Shown: positions 12,867 to 23,659 of the stretch, piece after piece
Position numbering within the stretch: position 1 is the first letter of the stretch
Layout: each line of letters begins with the position of its first letter
Source: Phorcus lineatus
Lineage: Eukaryota > Mollusca > Gastropoda > Trochida > Trochidae
Direction of reading: 5' to 3'
NCBI GenBank assembly: GCA_921293015.1
Contig: OV121091.1
Location: forward strand, 33,092,839 to 33,156,838
Length of the DNA stretch: 64,000 nt
Notes under the pieces: model-generated
Database searches by the model: none
Seen by the model: only the letters and a program-made list of their open reading frames with translations
What the model was told of the DNA's origin: nothing
Position numbers and translations under genes: made by a program

Positions 12867-13668
12867 TTCATCATTGTTTCAAATGATAAGAACAAGTCTT
12901 TTTATTTTTAATTATATAATGTTATGGAATACTTTGAAATAATTTTGGGGAAATTTGATTAGTGAAAATTATTCTTTATTAACATTCATGCAAGTGATGA
13001 CTGAAATTGTCTAGGTACTGTACACAGATATACATGTATTTCTCTCTTTATATGATAGCAATTCATTGTCGGATGGTGCTGCAAATTACAATAAGCATAA
13101 ATGAACTAGATACTTGAAAAAATCTTAGGTAGAAAGTTTGAGACATTTGATTGTATTAGAAATGAAGTTTTGAATAAATACTTGTTTTAATGGTTATCTC
13201 TGGTTTTCATATATTCATTTCATTTGAAATTTTAGTGAGAACATCACATAAACATGGTTCCGTTAAGGTCAATTAGTGAAGTGTACCATAATTATATACT
13301 TATTAAATTTGGGAATATTAAAAAAGGCCTAACTTTTATGATCTAACAGTTTCAGATTGTGATGATAAAATTGTATTTTAAAATTATTTTATCCCACATA
13401 AGCTATATTTCGAATGTGCTTGAATTAACTGAAATATATTATTAAATATATAAGGGTTGTGTTGAACGAAACTTGCCATTGAAAGTACTGTATGTACGAT
13501 CACGTAACACGGAAGTGAAGTTGAGACATAACTGAGTGTTAAAAACGACGGTAGCCATTCCCGTATGGTAATAATAATCATTGGAATTGATTTATTATAT
13601 ATATTCATTCCTCAATCGTTGTTCAAAGACAAATTATTCATCAAGGCTTTTCAAGAAGCTGCTTATAT

Positions 13669-13917
13669 TTACTCGATAATAAAACGACGTAATATTTTCA
13701 CGCGTACATAATAACCTGGATGAAAACACGTGGTTTGAAAAGATGCTAACCATGACATGTCGTCTAGCGAACGTACATCCCGAACAGATTCCAACTGGGA
13801 AGTGTTGGATCTGTTCCCGATCACTAACGGTTCAAAGCGATAGGGCTCTGGCGCGCCATCAAAGCTTGCATCAGAACCCGTATCGCTGTCACTCGTGGTA
13901 AAATCTGCAGTCGCCAT
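13669..13917 (-). CDS. Possible first exon, acidic N-terminus with PYRFEPL motif
   Basis: The frame opens at an ATGGCG in strong Kozak context (13917 on the minus strand) and reads MATADFTTSDSDTGSDASF, then EPYRFEPL and NRSNTSQLESVRDVRSLDD. An acidic Ser/Asp-rich start followed by PYxFEP resembles, from memory, the N-terminus of invertebrate proteins with a P2X7-like cysteine-rich intracellular domain, many of them multicopy. Only this N-terminal part is seen; the Cys-rich core is absent within view, so this is a first exon or a stranded fragment. The ETS/CRE element about 20-35 bp upstream supports a real transcription start. Confidence 0.35.
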   Translation of the reverse strand: MATADFTTSDSDTGSDASFDGAPEPYRFEPLVIGNRSNTSQLESVRDVRSLDDMSWLASFQTTCFHPGYYVRVKILRRFIIE

Positions 13918-13936
13918 TTTGTTTGTTTGCAACAGT

Positions 13937-13952
13937 TGACGTCACTTCCTGT
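13937..13952 (-). promoter_or_regulatory. Composite ETS/CRE promoter site (ACAGGAAGTGACGTCA)
   Basis: On the minus strand ACAGGAAG runs directly into the perfect CRE palindrome TGACGTCA, the ETS-CRE composite common in TATA-less promoters of broadly expressed genes. It lies about 20 bp upstream of the minus-strand ATGGCG. On the plus strand, 50 bp further, ACAAGATGGCT opens a short frame that meets a possible donor (AACG|GTATAG) near 14029. The segment could therefore be bidirectional. Locally G+C and CpG rise above the surroundings. Confidence 0.5.
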
Positions 13953-14565
13953 ATTGGTAAGAAAACGTGTTTTTTCCGGTCGATTCCGTAAAACAAGATG
14001 GCTGTTACGCTTCAAAGCGACGTAAACGGTATAGAATTTTTACTTCAGTGGTAATTATTAGCAAATGCACATGACTTTCATCCTTTATTTAAACGAAAAT
14101 AAATTGAATGTAACAAAGGAAAACTGTTGTTCATTCATGTTAAATGTACATGTAAACACATTGAAGATATTCTAAAGAATTTAGGACTAAATCACCCGGG
14201 AGTTGCACTTTAAACATACCATTATTCTGGGACATTTGGTAATATTGGGGTGATTCTGACTTCACTTAGTTTGTAGTTTGATTATCGCTCATTGAAGTTA
14301 TAAAATAATTTAAGGTTATTCATTATCTTATATATCTTATATCTGAATCAGCACCTGTTATATATGAACCAATATTAAAGAATACGGTCTGATATTCACA
14401 GGTAGCGATGATGGTGTTTCTTCTTCCTGCCGCCATTGAGGTTTCATGTTTAACAGGTTAAATTGAAGTTTCTATCAGCTTTCAATCTTGGAGTTTTTCT
14501 TCATTTTCTTTATTTCTTCAAAAAGCCACTATGACAGGATACTAAAACATTTACATCTAATTGAT

Positions 14566-14591
14566 AATAATAATAATAATAATAATAATAA
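14566..14591. repeat. (AAT)n microsatellite
   Basis: About eight AAT units in a row. The rest of 14030-15200 is AT-rich with no gene seen; short direct repeats of AAATGTAAATAATTTATGG occur near 14920-14965. Confidence 0.8.
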
Positions 14592-15279
14592 ATTAACCGT
14601 AACCATGCTTTACACACTTGTGGCGTTTTACGGATTTAATGTTTTTCTCTTTGAATAAATGCGCGTTTTTCTTAGACAAAAAACTTATTTAACACACCAA
14701 TAATATTAACAAAAGTAACTTAGATAAATGGATTGTGTAATAACCCTATATTAATGACCCAAATGTATAAACTAATATAAGTATCATGTGAACTATGAAA
14801 AATCAGGAACGTCCTCTCTTTCTGGCCAAAACAATGTGAAAAACACAATTTAAATTGGTAAAGTATGATAATATGATGGTAATAAAAATTTATACGTGTA
14901 TATAAATATATGTATCAAATGTAAATAATTTATGGATATATATGTTAAATGTAAATAATTTATGGAAATATGGATATATATCCGTAACTCATTTACATTT
15001 AACACATACACTTTGCATTGCAACATGTTTATAGAGTAGGTGACACAATCTGTAAAGGGTACGTGTAACATTGCACTCATTGCGCCCACCCCACAACAAA
15101 ACATGAAAGTCTAACCATGGTTACAGTTCAACAGTGAAACAACAAAGCAATAATAAAAATTCATAGACACTCCTGGTGTAATGACAGTTTTAGATTTATT
15201 ATGTTATTTGGCAGGTAAGAAAACCTTCCTCACGTTCATTGCATGCAGTAAACAAAACAAGGAAGTGGTTATATACAAC

Positions 15280-15348
15280 TCAGCAAGCAGAGACTATCTA
15301 TTACCGTAGGTGATTGTAAAGGAGAGTGGCTCTATGACTCCCTGTGAG
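15280..15348 (+). other. Predicted 5'-UTR exon of the Toll-like receptor gene
   Basis: CTGTGAG|GTAAGG at 15348/15349 is a strong donor. It pairs with the TTTTTTTGCAG acceptor ending at 15897, eighteen bases before the receptor's ATG. This predicts a 549-bp intron in the 5' UTR. The exon's left edge is a guess. Another donor-like site (GGCAG|GTAAGA) lies near 15216. Confidence 0.5.
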
Positions 15349-15572
15349 GTAAGGTATATGCTTTATTACAAAATCTGCTAACTAACGGCTTCAGAGGATT
15401 ACATATGTATAAAAACATAATGTTCATGTATTTGTAATTTTTCTGTGTTATATCTTTAGAAACTGCTAATTTAGACATTGCGAACACAACATTGAAGCAC
15501 AAAAGGGTACAGATGGTATTAACAGGTTAGGTCTGATATGAAGAAGGCCAACAAGATTTTTGTTGTGAAAGA

Positions 15573-15665
15573 TGTCACGGTGTAACGAAATCTTAACTTA
15601 AATGAGACCCGTTCCTATCCGTGCCTGATCCGGCAGAACGGTAAAACAATATGAAAAACTTTGAA
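15573..15665 (+). mobile_element. LTR fragment, same family as the solo LTR at 37813
   Basis: It begins TGTCACGGTGTAACGA and continues through GAGACCCGTT and CCGGCAGAA, matching the 5' end of the LTR at 37813 with divergence. Only the left end is present; it is broken and older-looking than the 37.8-kb copy. It lies within the predicted 5'-UTR intron of the Toll-like receptor. Confidence 0.6.
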
Positions 15666-15915
15666 TTGATTAATCGTCAATGAATTAATGAATGAACTTT
15701 CAAGCTATGGAAGTCATCGGAATAAGGAGCAGTTGATTGCAGATTTCTGAAGCTTCACAAATGCGAATCATGAACTGAAAATGTTGTTTTAAACAGTTGT
15801 AAACGAATGGGAATGTATGGCTGTAACACCCTAAAACCAATTATGATTAACCTCTCATAAGCGCGACCGTTGATTCATCATCTTAATTTTTTTGCAGTTA
15901 ATTCTCAGTGGAGTG

Positions 15916-18414
15916 ATGAAGTTGCCACCCCAGGTCGCCCTTCTGTACATCAGTACCCTGTCCGTTTCTGGATCTGGCTGGACGGACGTTTGCGAACTCA
16001 AACCTGACAGAGCTTATGATGGAATATATGTATCATGCAGTCATCAATCCTTGAAGCATATCCCGTCCAAATTTCCCAATAATACAACTTCAATTGATCT
16101 GAGCAATAACTTGATATCTATCGTCAACAATTATAGCTTCAAAAATGTCACTAGACTGAAATCATTGATATTGAGGTTTAACCAAATTGCTCGTTTTGAA
16201 AGACATGCTTTCAGTGGATGTGATGAGATTGAATATCTGGATATTTCTTTCAATAGACTGGAGTTGACTCAAACATCATACCCAAATGGCGTGTTTTGTT
16301 CCCTTGGTAATCTTAAAAGTTTAGTGATGCAGAACAATCGTCTCGGCGATGTTGGAAGTTATCCCGACATCTTTCGGAATCTGACAAAGCTTGAGACACT
16401 CAGGATTGATTCATTTTCAAAACCGAGGTTCAACGAAGGAATGAAAAATCTTGTTAGTCTAAGAACTCTAGAGTTTGCAAACGAGTTTTGTAAAATGGAC
16501 ACTCTAAGAAATGACACATTCCTCGTGTTTCAAAATCTAAGCATAGAAGCATTGGATATTCATCATTGTCATATTGTGTCAGTTGAAACAGGGACCTTTG
16601 AACCTCTCTCCAAACTCAAAACCCTTTCTCTGGCAGACACAGTTTGTGGTGTCAAGAATGCGATACGGACTCTTGGTCCGTTTCATGGGAGGGATATGAA
16701 AGGCTTGGATCTGAGCATAGTGCGATATGCAGGTCAAGTGACCTCTATTACCAAAATCGAGGACGAGATATTGAAGGCAGCTGATCTTAAACCTTTAGCT
16801 GACATTTGTGTCAAAAGAGTCAACCTTCGCTATAACAACATTTTGTATTTAAAGTCACAGAGTATGATGAACACACTATTTTCCAGATGTGTAAGTCACC
16901 TGAATTTATCAAAAAACAATCTTGGATTCGGATATGACTTTTTCCTAATGTTGGAGCAGATGTCAAACCTGATTCACTTGGATATATCTAATCAAAAAGG
17001 AGCGGTAAGACCAGACAAAAAAGACACTCATAAAGCGAGTAGTCTTCTATTTGGCGATAAGGGTAGGGCAACAGGAATTGTTATACCCTTTCCTAAGTCT
17101 CTTGAGCACTTTAATGCTAGTTCAGTGTCTGGAAGTTTTGGGCAAGTTGCAAGTAATGTAACTTTTATCAATGGACAATCCTTAAGGGTGTTTGATGTTT
17201 CCAATTTGGGTCTGAAAGATTTTAATGGACATATTATTGGATTTGAAAATTTGAAAGTATTAGTACTATCAGGAAACCCAGACCTCATTACACCAGAAAC
17301 ATTCTTTGAAACCATGCCATCACTTGAGAGCTTAGATTTGAGTGATTACAGCATGAAACAGGTCAGACTCCTACGCCAGGGAAGACGTCTCCTTCAACCC
17401 CTAAGACATTTGAAAAATCTCAACCTCAAGAACAATCACCTTGTACAACTTCCATTTGGTCTGTTCGAATCCAACACTGAACTGATACATTTGGACCTAT
17501 CAAACAATGCTTTCACGTCAATCCCATATGACGTGAGGAGGATACTCCACCTCGAAGTCCTTGATTTATCTTCAAACACAATTAGAACCCTAGCAGAATC
17601 CAACAGAGAAGAGATAAATGAACATGTTGCTGATACAAATGAATTCAGTCTTCTGCTAGATGGCAACATTTTCACCTGCTCCTGTGCTAACTTCGAATTC
17701 TTCAGGTGGATAAAAGAAAAGGATCCTAGAGTGCATCTTGATCGCAACGGAAACTATTCGTGCCTTCTAGAACAAGGATTAGAGTCCAATACAGGATATC
17801 AAGTTGAAAAAATTAGTCACATGTGGAGGAAATGCATTGGTGTTAAGCTTTTCTATATCTCATCTTCTACATTAATAATCTTCGTAGCTATGGTTTTGTC
17901 ACTTCTCCTCGTAAACGGAAACAAAACTGTTCTCATTCAAATGATGATGAACATATTTCGTGAAAATATTCTTAAGCCTAAGAGGGCTGACTTCAGACGA
18001 GATGTGTATATCGCCTATGCTGAAGAGGATTACCAATGGGTTTGTCACCACTTATGTCCAGCCCTGGAGAAGCGACACCTGTCTCTATTCATCTGGGACC
18101 GAGATTCTGTTCCCGGAGACTCAATCCCTGACCAGATTGTAGAGAACGTCCAGTCCTGCTGGAAGATACTGCTCTACTACACAGACAACTTCCAGAAGGA
18201 CCCCTGGACTTACATTAGCATCATGGCAGCCGTTAACTCAGTGGATGACATCAGTCCTGAGAAGGTCCTGCTCCTGCTGCCCGAACATGAGAATCCTCGA
18301 GTCCCCAACTGTCTGCTGGAGGTTATCCCTGAGTCGTGTATCATCCGTGTCCCTGGTGGGGCGTGTTATGAGGATCTTTGGGAAACAATAACGAACAAGG
18401 TCAAAGAAAACTAA
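15916..18414 (+). CDS. Toll-like receptor, single LRR C-cap type (832 aa)
   Basis: Membrane pattern-recognition receptor that signals through TIR-TIR contacts with adaptors such as MyD88 (family knowledge). The ATG at 15916 is chosen because a splice acceptor (TTTTTTTGCAG) ends at 15897 and the ATG is the first in frame after it. Order: signal peptide about 1-25; short N-cap with two Cys (VCELK, VSCSH); leucine-rich repeats about 48-583, including SIDLSNN, YLDISFN, HLDLSNN and VLDLSSN; one LRR C-cap from residue 584 (FTCSCANFEFFRWIK); transmembrane helix 645-666; TIR domain from 693 (box 1 RDVYIAYAEED, box 2 RDSVPGD at 729-735 with the BB-loop Pro 733, box 3 DLW at 820-822). The whole coding region is one exon, as in many molluscan receptors. 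The usual WCxxE after the TIR helix is WTYIS here, so Cys and Glu are absent. Length suits single-C-cap receptors. The orthologue group cannot be fixed. Confidence 0.97.
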   Translation: MKLPPQVALLYISTLSVSGSGWTDVCELKPDRAYDGIYVSCSHQSLKHIPSKFPNNTTSIDLSNNLISIVNNYSFKNVTRLKSLILRFNQIARFERHAFSGCDEIEYLDISFNRLELTQTSYPNGVFCSLGNLKSLVMQNNRLGDVGSYPDIFRNLTKLETLRIDSFSKPRFNEGMKNLVSLRTLEFANEFCKMDTLRNDTFLVFQNLSIEALDIHHCHIVSVETGTFEPLSKLKTLSLADTVCGVKNAIRTLGPFHGRDMKGLDLSIVRYAGQVTSITKIEDEILKAADLKPLADICVKRVNLRYNNILYLKSQSMMNTLFSRCVSHLNLSKNNLGFGYDFFLMLEQMSNLIHLDISNQKGAVRPDKKDTHKASSLLFGDKGRATGIVIPFPKSLEHFNASSVSGSFGQVASNVTFINGQSLRVFDVSNLGLKDFNGHIIGFENLKVLVLSGNPDLITPETFFETMPSLESLDLSDYSMKQVRLLRQGRRLLQPLRHLKNLNLKNNHLVQLPFGLFESNTELIHLDLSNNAFTSIPYDVRRILHLEVLDLSSNTIRTLAESNREEINEHVADTNEFSLLLDGNIFTCSCANFEFFRWIKEKDPRVHLDRNGNYSCLLEQGLESNTGYQVEKISHMWRKCIGVKLFYISSSTLIIFVAMVLSLLLVNGNKTVLIQMMMNIFRENILKPKRADFRRDVYIAYAEEDYQWVCHHLCPALEKRHLSLFIWDRDSVPGDSIPDQIVENVQSCWKILLYYTDNFQKDPWTYISIMAAVNSVDDISPEKVLLLLPEHENPRVPNCLLEVIPESCIIRVPGGACYEDLWETITNKVKEN

Positions 18415-18934
18415 GTTAGAGGTGTTTGACAAAGGTTAGGCATCGAAATGTTTTATTTCTAGTTTCCCTTCATAACATCATATATTAGACGAAAGCTTCG
18501 AGGGAAAAATATTTAGTAATCTGTTTTTTATCTATTTTGTATCTATTTGAAAATTTACGCGTATTTACTGTTTACAAATTATATATTTAAAAAAATATTG
18601 ATGAACACCAAATGTCCCAGTCAACAAAGTTTGGATTTTGTTAACAAAACAATGCCAAACAATTATCGAGATTGACTGGGTAAAATACTTATTCTTAAAG
18701 TGTATTTCTTCAATTACAGTCACTGTAAGCGATGTTGTCTGACTTGCCTGAGGGTTTTGGTTCGTATAAAGAGTAAGAGGGCGCCCGAAAAAGTACAAAA
18801 AGTGGTTCTGCTGTAGATAGTGTGATCTCAAATATAACAATAATTAATTGTTAACGATGTTAATTTGATGTCGTGTATTTCTATTTCTACAAATATCAAA
18901 AACTATACGGAAAGTTTAATGACATGTAGAAAGT

Positions 18935-18940
18935 AATAAA
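18935..18940 (+). promoter_or_regulatory. Candidate poly(A) signal AATAAA for the Toll-like receptor
   Basis: First AATAAA after the stop at 18414, implying a 3' UTR of about 540 nt. The UTR holds a hairpin near 18614-18670 with arms CCCAGTCAA and TTGACTGGG. Confidence 0.5.
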
Positions 18941-20050
18941 ATATTCTTTATTTAGATATACGGAGATTTATGTTTAAGACTGGTTTATGGGATAATCGAT
19001 CTAGTATTTATATAAAATTGATTTTATTTGAAAATCCTTTCTTAATAAGTATGTGAAAGATTTATATATCCAGCCTTGTTCAGTTTCTGATTGCCGGTTA
19101 AATGTAATTTAACCAATTGCTGAACTTTATGTGTGTTTTGGTAGTGGTGGTATCTAACATTTGCATCTTTACTGTTGTTGTTTTGTAATATAAAATATGT
19201 GTTATCGATATCTTATGCATATTGGTTATCCGTTTGCATTGTCAACACATTATTAAGCTTTAGGTTGAAAATAAAGTGTCGTTTCATGAGAAAATAGTTT
19301 AAGAAACCTGGAACAATTGTAAACAAAATTGAATTGATTCAGTGCACCACATGCTAAAATAATTAATTTTCGAAAGTAGCAGATGATGCATAACATTTAT
19401 ACAAATGACATTTGACATGTGTGCTTTTATCTGTATCCGTGGTCAAGATGCCGTCTCTACAAAAGCAAATGCTCTTAAATTACATTCTGATTGTGCTAAT
19501 GTTGTTATTTTCTTGTGTTTGTTTCAAGATCATTAAAGAGACACTCCGTGGTTTTTAAGTCGTTTTTTTTTACTTTTACTTTATTACAGTATTATATATG
19601 CTGACATAAATGAAAATATTTCTCTAAACACCAAATATAGAAAAATTTATAGTTTTCGATGAAAATCGAATATAAGCCTTATTGTTCTGCAAAAGTGGAA
19701 ATTACACGTCCATTTAATTTTCACTTGAATGCAAGTTATATAACCTGTCAAAGATTATCAACTCCAATCTTTCGTCTTTTATATGAACCTGTATTCTATC
19801 AGTGTAAGATACTTCATATCTCTAAGTTTATATTTCTCAGCAAGTAGCAGTACTTCCCGACATGTGACACAATGATAACGTTGCGCCCATGTTACTTCAA
19901 CAACTCGCGTGTTGCCTCTCATTTCTTATACCATTGACACGATTGATTGAAGAAAATAATCTTTACACCTTGAGCAAATACAGTGACAAGTTTATTCTGT
20001 GAATAGGCCTCATGGCCAAAAGCACAAGAAAATACAGCTCAAAATCGACG
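18941..20050. other. Intergenic, nothing recognised
   Basis: AT-rich sequence between the receptor gene and the LINE relics. No exon-like frames or structured repeats were recognised. Confidence 0.45.
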
Positions 20051-20059
20051 CATGTCAAG

Positions 20060-20340
20060 TTTACATAAATTATATTGGCAGGTTTCTTTTCAAATAAATG
20101 GACAGATTTTTAATATGCTCAGATTGCTAGAATATACTAGCTGGTACAATTTTTCCCTTGAAAGGAATATGAAATAATATGGAGGAATAAGTTTTCCCCG
20201 TAAATGCCTATAAAAGGGGCAGACTAACAGAAAATGATACTCATCTTCTATTACCTTCATATTACAATTAGTGCAGATAAGGGGAAGGGATTGATTCTAA
20301 GGTCATCAGATACCCTTACGCAGTGATTGTAGTTTACTTC
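20060..20340 (-). mobile_element. LINE relic, C-terminal ORF2 end
   Basis: The minus strand reads ICTNCNMKVIEDEYHFLLVCP, the CxxC...EdeyHFllxCp signature near the C-terminus of L2/CR1-type LINE proteins. One stop follows within a few codons (LL*AFTGKTY). Probably the distal part of the element whose catalytic region lies at 20990-22000 on the same strand. Confidence 0.65.
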
Positions 20341-20747
20341 CAAAAAAAATTTAATTTTGAATAGAGTTTCTTAATTTTGTTGAAGATGACGTTTCGACAT
20401 TCAAATTTCGTCTATACGTTAGTTATAAAGGCAAAACAATAAAAGCCGAAACACTGCCTTCCACACACAAATAATTGAACACCCTAACGCCTATAACACC
20501 CGGTTCGTGACCGAATGCAATCAGGATGAAAGCTTCGCCGCCTAGTACTTCCTTATTGCCACCATAACTGTTCTTAATTTATGTTGGTTTGTGTAAGGCT
20601 CTCAATGTTACTATGAAGTACATATTGTCAGACAACCATTACAGATCCACAAGTTTAAACACAATTTGTTTTCAAGAACCTGATGGTCTATAAATTATCA
20701 ATCAAACATCACATGTCAATATCATCTCGATAAATACTCGACTTGGA

Positions 20748-20832
20748 ATCTATCTATCTATCTATCTATCTATCTATATATATATATATTTATATATATA
20801 TATATTGCGTGTGTGTGTGGGTGTGTGTGGGT
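20748..20832. repeat. (TCTA)n/(TA)n/(TG)n compound microsatellite
   Basis: CTAT tetranucleotide run, then TA dinucleotides, then GTGTGTG-type repeats. Confidence 0.9.
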
Positions 20833-20932
20833 GTGTATATATACACTACATCTTCTTTTTAATATATATTTCCATAGAGTTTGAAAATTCTTTTTACTAT
20901 TTTAATATAATGTTTTAACATTCTCTTTACTA

Positions 20933-20937
<5 letters not shown>

Positions 20938-21002
<65 letters not shown>
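20938..21002. repeat. (TA)n microsatellite
   Basis: About 31 uninterrupted TA units. It abuts the homologous block shared with 33.06 kb. Confidence 0.95.
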
Positions 21003-21004
<2 letters not shown>

Positions 21005-22000
21005 TACACATTCAGATTTTTGGCAATAAGGCAGTAGATAGTGTAAATGCATGGCACAGAAGCACAAATTTCCCACATGTTTTTGCAAGATAGGTTAAGG
21101 AAATATATGAATTTATTTATGAATAATAATAATATTCTTTGATGTACATATGTCTCAATTCTAGAAATAGAAATGTTTTCTTATTCGTCAGGTCCTTTCA
21201 GATTGCTCATTTTACGTAATATATAATACACATCATTCACTTGATAATTCATGAAATGAGCCGCTAAGTCGTGCAAGGTTCCAAATCTCATTATTTAATT
21301 TCTACAAATGGCTTTCATTGTATACAGATTGTAAAACATTCTGAAATAGAAGTATTTAGGCGATACAGATAATTGATGAAGCCAATCTAGTAGACTGGAG
21401 CCTTTGTTTAAAGGGCATGAGAAACTTTGTGTACGAGTCTCAACATTGTTCTTAAAGTATATTACCTATTTCAGTAGAACATAACACTAAATCTTTAACA
21501 TCTGCACCAAATTACGTTTTCAAATGTCATAAAACATCATCCTGTTATAAAAATTATTTTAGTTATCCAAATAATGTCATATTAAATAGTGTCAATGAGT
21601 TTATTTTATTGCATATATATTTCACATATTGGAAATGCCACATTCAATGTATATCATAATATCAAAAGTAGATGATTAAACACCAAAATTTATTTGCATT
21701 TAAATTTACCTTTTCTACCACATCATTTGTCTCCTAAGCTTTGGATCCATAAAGTAGTATGGGACTGATCATAGCATCAAATATGAAATATCTTCCGTTC
21801 TTTAAAAACTTTCCAATTCAATTATTTAAGTTTGTAATCGTCATACAGTGCTTTAGTTGAGCATTACGTCATCAGCAAATAATAAGAGAAATAACTGTAC
21901 TATATTTGAATGTAAGTAAATAATATTTGAACAGTTGTCCTGAATTTGTGTTGCTAGTTCATTGAAAAGGTAAGAAAAATACGAATCGGCTCAAGATACA
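20990..22000 (-). mobile_element. LINE relic with palm motif FADD
   Basis: The minus strand near 21990-21830 reads FSYLFNELATQIQDN, then LFLLLFADDVMLN, the reverse-transcriptase palm box. Further on it gives IFDAMISPILLYGS and DVVEKV, the thumb-side motif (PxLLYGSExW...IEKVH in intact elements). Stops are present, so it is inactive. The same block recurs diverged at 33060-33800, which marks it as an interspersed family. Confidence 0.7.
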
Positions 22001-22009
22001 ACCATGTTA

Positions 22010-23650
22010 CTCCAAAATGGCTTCAAATGTTGCCAATATTGTTTCTGTTGAAGTTTGAAACAGATTTCTGAGATGTAACAGTCTGATAGGGTTGTCTTGA
22101 CGATGTCACATAAGTTATCTCTGGTGCTGTCATTTTCTTAGTACTGGTTTCACACAGAAGACAACGTATTTCAGTGAATACCAAACAAAACATCTTGAGA
22201 TAGGTGTGGCGAAGTGTCATTGTATAAGATAAAACAAACAAAGTGGATGTTTTACCCTCGATCAAGGATCTGAGATCACTAATCTGAAGTTAGAATTAAA
22301 TAGTGATTTTTTAAGGAACACTTGGCAACATTAACAGGCGTGGACATTTCTTCACGTGTTGGACGTGTTGCATGTGAAAAGTCCGTAGGAGACTCACTGC
22401 ATGTCACACACATTCATGCTAAATAATAATACCCTGTTGTATGCTCTATGGTCACCATTTCAGTAAAATCAATATTTACGCCAAATCAATATTTTTCTTC
22501 TACATCATCTATAATCAAATAGGGATCAGTACTAAATCGTGCATTGAAATCACCTCCTAAAGTTTGCACTTCTAAATTGTTTTATAAAACGTCTAATAGA
22601 CTTTTAAAATTTGTGGCATTTTGCAATATGAACCTGGCGTGTTGAACTTTCCGGGTGAATACACGTACTCTATCAATAAATCTTTATCACAAATAAGCAA
22701 TGACTACTACATTTTCAGTTATTTGGAAAAGATGAAGTGTAAAGGCTCTTTTCTTACTAAAACAAATATTTAGCCCGAGAGTTGACAATATCTGAGTCTA
22801 CAGACTTGAACAAACTCTTAGGTCAAAGTTTCACACAAACCAACAATTTCAAACTTGTTGAATAAAGAAAGAATGTCGCTGTCAGTTAATTTGTTGTAAA
22901 TAACGGCAATAGTCGAACAGATGGAAGTATGTTCACGTTTTTCTACTCCATATGCAGAAAATTGAAATTACAAATGAGATGATTCAGACATGCATCACAT
23001 GAAATATGTATTCAGACAAATTTACATAACAAAGTTTATTGTTTGAATACAAACAATGATTTCAATTATCTTCTATGCATTGTTTCCTTAACTCGGAGTT
23101 AGTGGGGTGGGATTTGGCGTGGTTTAAACAAAACTGCATTCTGTCAAAATCAGAGAGGGCACATCATACAAAGATGAAATTATATTTATTTGTACAATGT
23201 GGATGTTCAATCGAAAACACTGTCTGCATTAGCGCTGCATCTAAACTCATTCGCCAGCAAAATCTGAACCATGAAACATGGTACGTTTAATTCATTTGAG
23301 ATAACCTGTTTCCAGAAGTGTGTTTTAAAGGTCAGTAAGCTGCCAGCTTTTGCTTCCACGATTTTGCTATAGTCGAGTATTCTTTATTTGAAAGATGTTT
23401 CTACGTATGATAGGGTTATATATCAACATTTCACGACACGTTCCAAAAGGTATAAAATACTAACTTGTAGTAGTGACAGCAATCATTCCATACATTTTTA
23501 TATGACACCAGGGTTCAATGAGCCTTACATCACTGCAATTGTTTTTAATAAATGATCTGCCTTTCACAGGTAAATATGCAGATATCAATGTTATGATTCC
23601 TATAAATAAAATTGATACTGAAAAGTGATTATGATAAATAAATATATAAA
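22010..23650. other. Intergenic, nothing recognised
   Basis: Between the LINE relic and the last exon of CTL1. No supported exons or repeat structure. Confidence 0.45.
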
Positions 23651-23659
23651 TAGTGACAG

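Noticed and set aside
17028-17747. Minus-strand frames of 95 and 103 codons
   Set aside because: They are antisense to the leucine-rich repeats of the Toll-like receptor.
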